Below, piece by piece: positions 56,930 through 64,000 of a stretch of 64,000 nucleotides of DNA. The stretch is from Symsagittifera roscoffensis (lineage: Eukaryota; Xenacoelomorpha; Acoela; Convolutidae), in the NCBI RefSeq assembly GCF_963678635.1, contig NC_087070.1:6174539-6238538 (forward strand), given 5' to 3'. The stretch's first letter is position 1. Each line of letters begins with the position of its first letter. The notes under the pieces are model-generated. The model did not search any database and was not told where the DNA came from. It was given only the letters and a program-made list of their open reading frames with translations. The position numbers were made by a program, and so were the translations under genes.

Positions 56930-57805
56930 TGAATCTTTTAGTCAAAACCTGTCTTGAATTGAGTCTAATGTTTTTGACTAGTTTTTTCTGTCATTGGTTT
57001 TTCTGTCACGAAAACCGCTAGTTTTTAAACTTTTAGGATCATATTTATTTTTGTATTTTTGTATATTTATTTTTGTATGTCATGATCTTTCTTTAAAAAA
57101 CAGTGCAAGACGTTGCAAAGAAAGATGTCATGATAAAACCAAATGTGGTTCGAAATTTTAAGAATTGGGGTAACGGAAACCTTGGTATATCTTTTTGACT
57201 AAAGATATACTTTAATATTTTTAAAATAATTAGGAAGATTGCATTTTGAGTAAACGCACAACAATGTTTCATGAAAAAATGGTTTAAAATCAATCATAAA
57301 TTTAAGAAAAAGTTGGAAATAAATTTATCCTAGTAACAACCTGCATCTGATAAAGTGATCTCATGAAAAATCGCAACTTGCTAGAATTTTACAAAATACT
57401 TATACACTTAGAGTTTCTTTATAAAAAATGCCTTCTGATCATGTTCGATTTTACAAAAATCTGTCAGTTTGAGCATAAAAAAACATTGAGTATTTAATTA
57501 AGCTCACGCTGTATTTTTCTTATAATTTTAAATTTTGTTAAACTGCGTTTACTAAATTACTCATTTGTTCCTAGCTTCAGTGTGTTAAAGTCTGTTTTTA
57601 GCTCCAGTGTGCTAAATTCTAGTGTGTCGCGTGCAAAAAAAAACTACAATTTCAGCTCAAACCTCCCATTACTGCGTTTTTTGTCATTGCAAAAGAATTT
57701 TGTTTTCAGTAGTTATGCAAGAATCAAATTTTATGAGACCACTTTTGCGAACAATTTTGCACAATTAAATCAAATGCTAATCTAAATATAATAATAAACT
57801 TAGAC
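56930..57805. repeat. Tandem duplication, unit 1 (about 0.87 kb)
   Basis: Matches 57.81-59.28 kb in order: GTGCAAGACGTTGCAAAGAAAG, CAACAATGTTTCATGAAAAA, CATCTGATAAAGTGA, and CAAACCTCCCATTACTGCGTTTT at about 57.66 kb. No gene is supported. This copy lacks both elements inserted in unit 2. Confidence 0.8.
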
Positions 57806-58315
57806 CTCATGACCATAATTTTGGTCAAGAGTTTCTTGGCTATACTTTTCTGTCATTCTTGTCCCATAAATACCCGCTAGCTTTTAGATTTTTGAAATCG
57901 TACAAAGGTTTTGTATGACAAAATAGCTGATGATCATCATATAAAAATCAGTGCAATCCTTTGCAAAGAAAGTTATGATGATACAATTTGAAATGTTTCG
58001 AACGGCTTAGAAATAAGATGAAGGTGTTTTTGGTATCTCTTGTTAACTAAAGATAGTTTTTAAAATACTCAGAAACATTGCGTTTTGAGCATACCGACAA
58101 CATTGTTTCATGAAAAATTGGTTTATAAAAAGTTTTCATAAAATAAAGCAAATTTAATCTACAAAAGTAGGAAATTTGTCCTACAAAACAATCTGCATCT
58201 GATAAAGTTACATTATAAAAGCTCGCAATTTGCTAGAATTTCACAAATTACTTTTATACTTTAATGTTTCTACATAAAAATGAGAATTCGTCGGAAAAAT
58301 GCAGTACTCATTACG

Positions 58316-58508
58316 ACGCCAAACTGTGCATTTTGGTCAAACTGCAAGCGCAATCCGCTACTTGGACGATCCTTTGTTCTTCTTTTGTTCTTTTATTTTC
58401 TTTGATCGTTCCGACAAAATTTTAACATGTTTAAAGACTTGTCTCTGGAATCTAGGAACACACAGACGAAAAATTATGCGTCTATCCAGTGCACAGTTTG
58501 GCCTCGCA
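58316..58508. mobile_element. MITE of about 190 bp with 18-bp terminal inverted repeats
   Basis: Ends CGACGCCAAACTGTGCAT and, on the other strand, CGAGGCCAAACTGTGCAC match at 16 of 18 positions. The segment is absent from the tandem unit 1. The 73-codon plus frame over it (58299-58520) is not supported as a gene. Confidence 0.65.
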
Positions 58509-58780
58509 AAACTACCCTAATCAAACTCTCAATTTTTTAATGCTCAAGCTGACAGATTATTGTTACAATGAACATGATCAATTTTACGAGAATCCGTCAA
58601 TTTGAATATTAAAAAAAATGGGTGTTTGATTAGGGTAATGCTGTATTTTTCCGACTTTTTTCTTATGAGTTCAAATTTTGGCAAACTGCATTCACCAGTT
58701 TACTCGTCTGTGCTTAGCTCCACAGTGCTTTTTTCTAGTGCGGTGTTTGTCATTTAAAAAACGCAATTTTAAGTCAAAAC

Positions 58781-59206
58781 TCCAGGGGGCGGATCTAAGA
58801 TTTTCTCGAGATGGGGGGCGATTTTCAAAAAATTTTCAACCTTTTTTTTATGTCGAACAAAATGATTTTCTGAGCTCTCCCACATCACTATAAAGACCCC
58901 ATTTTGAGCGATTGTTCTGCGCCGCAGGGAAATTTTTGAAGAAACAGGACACAAAAAGTGTTTTTAGGCACTTTTTGGAGATTTTTGACCAGAAAATTGG
59001 CTTTTTTCGGCGCCCGCTCCCCTTCAAAGTTAGAATATATTGGCGTCCAATCGCCTATAGAAAAATTTAGGGTTGGTCAGCCAAAAATGGATGTCTCAAA
59101 ATAGTACAAATGGAGAACCCTTTTGGTCAGCTGGGGGTTGAATCCTTGAGGTGGAGAGGGCATCCACCCCCCCCCCCCCCCCTCTAAATCCGCTGGTGCT
59201 AACCTC
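58781..59206. mobile_element. hAT-like MITE, full copy (about 420 bp)
   Basis: Ends CCAGGGGGCGGATCTAAGA and CTCTAAATCCGCTGGTG form imperfect inverted repeats of the CAGGGGCGGATC type. Unit 1 of the duplication has the uninterrupted site near 57.66 kb (TCAAACCTCCCATTACTG). An approximate 8-bp target repeat (CAAAACTC/CTAACCTC) is possible but not exact. Confidence 0.7.
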
Positions 59207-59280
59207 CCAATACTGCGTTTTCTTGTCATTGCTGCAAAAAAATTTTATTGCGGTAGAACTTTTTTTTAGCATACTCGGGT

Positions 59281-60400
59281 CTGCTTAATGATTTATAGGT
59301 AGGCTTAGAAAATCAGGTTAATGAAAGTAAGTATGAGTAAAAAATACTAAAAATCGTACCCTCTTCGCAATTATTTTAAGTCCGCCCGTGATATGAATCC
59401 AAAAAAATTATTTCAGATATAATTAAGATACTTTGCGCTCCAGCTTAGAAAATCACTTTATAACATTAAGATTCTTGATTTATTGTTTTTAATCAACAAC
59501 GGAGCCTCGATTTTCAAAGAATTACCTCTTTCTGTGATATTATTGTCATGTTTAATGTCCCGTTACATTACTTTAGTTAATTAACGTTCGTTATAAACAA
59601 TTTATTGAGTCGTAATTAAATTTACTTAGAGGCTGCTAATATTTGCTATAGGTTGTTGTCTTTAAGATAAAACTTGTTTGTAAGTTTGCATTGAGGTTCA
59701 GCCAAAAGAGGGTCTATTGTTACCTATAGTTCAAGAAAAAAAGTTCGACAAAGAGCTTAGTCGAAATCTTTGTAAATTTTGATATCACAAAAATTATTTC
59801 TTTCACCTGATAACTGTTCCTTTCTGCGCCAAAAACAAATTTTCGCTTTATTTGAGCTTATTTTGTAATAAATAGCTTTATTTCGGTATAATAGCTGAGC
59901 AAAATAAAGCACCGAAAAAAGACATTTTTTCATAATACGAAATAATTTAATTTCACTCGCAATATCGAATTTGTAATAATGCGAAATAACCAAACAACAT
60001 TTGAGTGCATTGGGTAAAACTGAAACTACATTTGGAATTGTTAAAACTGTTTATAGACGTTCTAACATTCATAGACCCTGGTAGATTCAATTGAGCTAAG
60101 ATACTTAGAACACTTAACGTATTTTTTTTGTAGTGGCATTTGTTTCATGGGGGGTTCACGCTTTGACCAAAAATGCTATTCTCATCATAGAAAAATGCTA
60201 CTCATAAAGCTTTCATGCAATTCCATAAGTACCCAAAATTGCATGAAAGGTCTTTGACTAGTCTTTTTTCATATATGGGGAAATAGTATGACCAGTATTT
60301 TTCCATAAACCACATTTTTTTAAATTTAAACTGTTCTCAAAATTTTTGGGATTGGTTTGTATCCGAACACGAGTGACAAAAATCTTGGTTACTTAGACCT
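59281..60400. other. No gene seen
   Basis: AT-rich sequence. The short minus frame at 59757-59993 has no motif. Confidence 0.45.
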
Positions 60401-60417
60401 TGAGACACCAAAAGTTT

Positions 60418-60549
60418 CTGTAACGGTATATAATGGAAACGACCTGAATATGGATGTGTTACACAAACAAGTTTATGTGTGCGTTCAATCTCCGTAAGTT
60501 AGTTAAAACGGCTTGGAGAATAAAGTTTAACTCGTGTTCTCAGCATAAC
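60418..60549 (+). mobile_element. Possible short solo LTR
   Basis: TGTAACGGTATATAATGG ... GGAGAATAAAGTTTAACTCG ... GCATAACA has TG...CA-type ends, a TATA box and an AATAAA signal in LTR-like order within about 130 bp. No target duplication was found. Confidence 0.3.
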
Positions 60550-60756
60550 AAACATTCCTTGTCGTTAACCCCTGATCAAACCAAAAACTGCTAAAAATCG
60601 CATTCATAACTTTTTCGGTCCAAATTTTGCATGATAAATTGGCGCAAGCTAGCCAAAACAACCGGTGATTGTCCTTGAGACAAATTGTTCTTTTTGACGG
60701 TTAGACTTAATCAAGGTTGAACCAAATTAAAGCAAAAAAACAGTCTGTATTAAGGT

Positions 60757-60835
60757 CTGGGTATTCGGGAATCGAACCCGCTCCAACTGGCATGTACATA
60801 GTACACTTAGAATAGGCCGCTCAGCCATTAACTCT
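60757..60835 (-). tRNA. tRNA-like sequence, probably a pseudogene or tRNA-derived repeat
   Basis: On the minus strand TGGCTGAGCGGCC resembles an A box and GGTTCGATTCCCG is a perfect B box, about 50 nt apart. This spacing is typical of tRNAs of the Ser/Leu type. The 5' and 3' acceptor segments do not pair, and the anticodon arm (GTAC TAT GTAC) is irregular. It is not called a functional tRNA. Confidence 0.35.
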
Positions 60836-61080
60836 TATAAGCTGTTACATTTTGTTCCAATCATATTCAAGTTTGTCTTCAGTTTATATGCATTGATACT
60901 CTCGCTTACAAGTGTGCTGCAACTTCCTCCGCCCAAACAAGGAAGAACGTGAGCTGGTTTTGCGGTCGGGCGCGTCAGTTCGCTCGTGACTGTTTTAATA
61001 TCTGCGGATCGCGCGCATCTGTCTTTGACGTAGTGTAATTTGATTATACGAAAAAATGCGTAGCGCCCACGCGAACTGTT
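60836..61080. other. GC-richer flank, possible BEL/Pao 3' LTR
   Basis: A local rise in GC with GCGGTCGGGCGCGTCAG. On the minus strand TGTTGAGCCAACAG (61090-61077) follows a G-rich run right after the pol stop, as an LTR start would. The other LTR end was not found. Confidence 0.35.
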
Positions 61081-62410
61081 GGCTCAACAACCCCAACCAA
61101 GACTCCAATTTTCAGAGTGACGTCCGAAGTGTTCTGCCACTTTCACCTTTTTGAGGGAAAGTACATATTTGCGCAACCAGCGTGACCAAATAGCGTTAGC
61201 GTACGATTGTGCCCTAGCGTAACACTTCTCATGGTCAAAATTTTCTTCAAAACTCAGCCACGGTAAACTTGCTGTATGTTGACTAAGTATGAATTGAATT
61301 GGTGTCAAGGCCTCTAAATTGTTCGGTGTAGAGTTAACGACTCTGATTGGTCTCGCGTTTGATGGCTGCTCAACCAGGCAAAGTGTGGCTCTCAGAATCT
61401 CCTCAGTCACTCCCCTGTTGCCTAGGATATCAAATAGCACACGCTTGACACTGCTCACTTACGTTCCCATATCCCGCCGTGATGTCATGCACTTGAAGGG
61501 TTAAAGCCCCAATTTGTTCCTTTAAGCGCGAAAACTGCTGCCGCAAGTTTGTTCCAACTCTTAATGCAAGCAACAAGTTCTTTCTGAGCAGAAACAAAAG
61601 TTGTGCCGTTGTCGGAAAGAATGGTTGAAGGAGTGCCGCGCCTTGCAATGAATCGCTCGACGACCAAAACGTAGGAGCTTGTTTCGAAGGATTGGACCAC
61701 TTCGATGTGTACCGCTGGACCACTTCGATGAGTCGTGAAGCAAGTGAAAAAAAAACTCTTATTTTTTTAAAATTTTTTCCGCAACTACGAACGGGCCGAA
61801 GTATTCAACACCCGTATTGCAGAAAGGGGCTTGCTTGTAAACCAACCTTTTATACGGCATACTAGGCATAATAGGGCCGCCGGTTTCAGCTTTTCGACTT
61901 TCGGCATGTCAAACAATTGTTTTCAATTTTTCGGAGCAACCAACGAAGCTTCAGAACGGTGAGTTTCAATTTTACAATCGCACGCATATAATACAAAACC
62001 TGATGGAAATGCTTAATGTGCAAATGCCCTATCATCAACCAAACCAAATGGAGGCATGCCTTTAGTATTTTTGGATGCTTAATATCGTATTCGTTATCAA
62101 CCAAACGACTGATGCGCACAGTCGAGCGGAGAACTCCAACTGGGCCAATGGACGGTGATCACTTGGCAATTCTGCTGCTTTTCGTAACGGCTTTATCAGG
62201 ATAAAGCAACCTCATGTCGGTAGTAAACGATTCGGACTGTGTCAGATATATAAGCTTTTGCTCTGCTATATCCAACTCAACGGAGTCGGTTATCTCGATG
62301 GTAAATTGCGCAGAAGTGTCTGTGCGAGGACAGCAGACGCAACAAAATGCCACGGCAGGTTTGTAATTAACAATTGAGTTCATTTTGTCCCAGTTTGGAA
62401 GGCCAATCAT
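61081..62410 (-). pseudogene. BEL/Pao retrotransposon pol fragment (integrase region), frameshifted
   Basis: Pieces in different frames follow the BEL/Pao order. First is a zinc-binding H-H-C-C region (DIKHPKILKA ... HIKHFHQVLYYMR ... CLTCRK, 62119-61886). Next is GVEYFGPFVVAEK, the YFGP start of the integrase core. Then come VVQSFETSSY and RRGTPSTILSDNGTTFVSA, with the core Asp in SDNGT (61700-61485). Last is VKRVLFDILG ... NARPI ... LEALTPIQF and WSRWLRKYV (61458-61084). At least three frameshifts or stops separate them. Reverse transcriptase and gag are missing. The upstream piece at 62410-62159 may be the RNase H to integrase linker. Confidence 0.8.
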
Positions 62411-62672
62411 TAGTTCTCAGTATACTCGGTCCATTAACCGAGCTAATTTCCTTGAGGGCTTCCGAAGAAATTCCTCATGTACCGGTATCAGCTGGGTTTT
62501 CCCCACCTAGTGTATGATGCCATTGGCATCAATTGCATTATATACGAGGTGGGGAAAACCCAGCTGATACCGTTACCCGAGGGATTTTTTTTGAAGCCCT
62601 CAAGGAAAGCAGCTTGGTTAATGGACCGAATATACTGAAAACTACTGATTGGCCTTTCAAACTTGGACAAAA
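62386..62672. repeat. Long hairpin: inverted repeat with arms of about 125 bp
   Basis: Left arm 62386-62510 and right arm 62541-62672 pair from TTTGTCCCAGTTTGGAAGG to ATCAGCTGGGTTTTCCCCAC, with about 85% identity and a ~30-bp loop (GTGTATGATGCCATTGGCAT...). The left arm is continuous with the retrotransposon pol piece. The right arm is its inverted copy. Confidence 0.85.
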
Positions 62673-63299
62673 AAAACTCAATTGTTAAATACAAATGCAA
62701 ATCAAATTGAAGAAGACTTTTTTGAGCGTTTTCGATGAAACTTAATGAGAAAAACAGAAAATTATTTCAATTTTGTGTATCCAGGATTACGTTATGCACA
62801 CAAAAGTTAAATTTAACTTGAAAATAAAAGTCACTTTGCTGTTGAAAAACGTTTTAAGACAATAGAGCAAAATCCTGATAAAAAAAATACAACAGAAACA
62901 TTTTCGGGGTATCTTCGGGGTCATCAGAATTCAGTGTTTTTTATTTCAGTGTTTGACGATAATCCAATTTTTATGCCACAGCAAAAAAATGCTCATGAAA
63001 TTAATTTGCACTGGTAGTATAAAATTGTTATGATTTGAATTTTTTTTGGCGTTGTTCACTTTTCAGCTTTGATTAGAGCTCCATTTAAAACTTCTTTAAG
63101 AAAAAAAATTTACCAAGAAAATAAAAATTGAATAATTTCTCTGGTTGACCAAAACCAGAGGAACAATGCACTCAAAAAACAAATCCAAATTGTCGAAAAT
63201 TTGACTTGATTTCTATTATTATCTAAATAACTGCCAGTCTTCAAAAAAATAAACAATTTAGTTTCAACCAGAAAATCTTCGTAAAAACCTGCAGTTTGT
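62673..63299. other. No gene seen
   Basis: AT-rich sequence without a supported frame. Confidence 0.45.
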
Positions 63300-63910
63300 T
63301 TTTAGTTAAGCTTAACTTTTTTAGTTTTCCGCGCATTATCAGGTACTACAAAAACGCATCCAAGTTTGTCGTAAAACACTTTGCATTTAAGCTTTTTCAG
63401 CCGTAATTTGAACTAAACTGGAAAATTTTCAAAAATTACTCTTATGTTCAGAAAAAAAAACTTTTTGAAATATTTGAGTTTCAGTTTGATTTCAATCTCG
63501 TGAAGCGATCGAGTAATGTTTGTTTTTTGAAAAGGGTTAATCAAAGAGAAATAACTGTTGTAGCAAAAAATAGCTTCATTTAGTGCTTTATTGGCAAGTC
63601 ATTTAGTGCTTTATTGAGTTTCACAAAAGATTTCGGTAAAATTGTGCAAATAAGTTATTTAAAATTTAGAATGTTTTTGACTTTTTTGCAATTTTTTAAT
63701 TTTCATTTCTTTTTAGGGCAAAAAATGACAGGTTTTTGATTTTCTCTTTTTCTACTTACGCGTTGCCTAAATCTTTCATCACACAGCGCACAAAAAATCG
63801 ACACTCATTTGAAAAACAAATCTTTTTTTTGTAATTTTTTTAAATGTTGTCGGAACATTCTGCGCTACTTGCACTGCACACCGGCTTATCATGTTTTTTT
63901 TTAAAATTTC
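63300..63910. repeat. Dispersed repeat family copy
   Basis: TTTTCCGCGCATTATCAGGT at 63.33 kb and GTCGGAACATTCTGCGCTAC ... ACACCGGCTTATCATG at 63.85 kb match the landmarks of the 0.5-1.05, 30.5-31.1 and 34.1-34.6-kb copies in the same order. Confidence 0.6.
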
Positions 63911-64000
63911 AATCATCTTTTTCTTTGGCTTTTTATCAAGCACATTAATGCTGGATTCTAAATGTTCATAGCTCAGACTAAAAGAAAAAATGGATTTTGA

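Larger units (their letters stand above)
57806..59280. repeat. Tandem duplication, unit 2 (about 1.47 kb with two insertions)
   Basis: Second copy of the 56.93-57.80-kb unit. It is longer because it carries a ~190-bp inverted-repeat element (58.32-58.51 kb) and a ~420-bp hAT-like MITE (58.78-59.20 kb). Confidence 0.8.

Noticed and set aside
61319-62204. Plus-strand frames over 61.3-62.2 kb
   Set aside because: Antisense shadows of the BEL/Pao pol fragment, which carries clear family motifs on the minus strand.

Overview
The window is nuclear DNA of an invertebrate animal. It is AT-rich, full of tandem and inverted duplications, and split genes with GT-AG introns stand out as GC-richer islands. 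The animal character comes from a DEG/ENaC sodium-channel gene, ISG12/IFI27-family exons and a BEL/Pao retrotransposon. I cannot name the species.

Layout. 1-1,017: a 642-bp tandem repeat. 1,152-7,823 (minus): six exons of a DEG/ENaC channel gene, running off the left edge before its second membrane segment. Its 5' part lies in an old tandem duplication (about 4.9-8.7 kb and 8.9-27.4 kb); the second copy is a pseudogene. 10,344-25,709: a 15.4-kb DNA element that split the second copy. It has 5'-AG...CT-3' ends, a 6-bp target duplication (TATATT) and terminal inverted repeats of 4-4.6 kb. 28.7-35.0 kb: a tandem pair of ISG12-like genes, one truncated. 37.4-37.8 kb: a secreted cysteine-containing orphan. 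38.2-48.8 kb: a recent 5.9-kb segmental duplication. 40.6-55.6 kb: an array of 1.6-2.4-kb modules, each with a small ORF cassette. 56.9-59.3 kb: a further tandem duplication, with two small inverted-repeat elements in one copy only. 61.1-62.7 kb: a decayed BEL/Pao pol and a long hairpin. Several ~400-bp hAT-like MITEs and ~600-bp dispersed repeats recur.

The most interesting object is the 15.4-kb element. Its ends and target-site size match the Maverick/Polinton rule, but I find no DNA polymerase B, integrase, protease, packaging ATPase or capsid gene. The 6.8-kb core instead carries five proteins of about 167-192 residues, at least three of which share a strand-strand-helix pattern reminiscent of PC4-like single-strand-DNA-binding proteins. 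It also carries a 143-residue acidic protein with SUMO-interaction-like and cyclin-docking-like motifs, and the arms carry a C2H2 finger gene. Four of the five family genes become single open proteins only if an intron of 33-36 nt is removed, far shorter than the host introns here (142 bp to 3.6 kb). The element may be a non-autonomous Polinton relative or a little-described lineage of virus-like transposon.

Limits: all homology calls are by eye from motifs. Splice junctions are inferred from GT-AG plus reading phase. Duplication boundaries are approximate to tens of bases unless a junction is stated.
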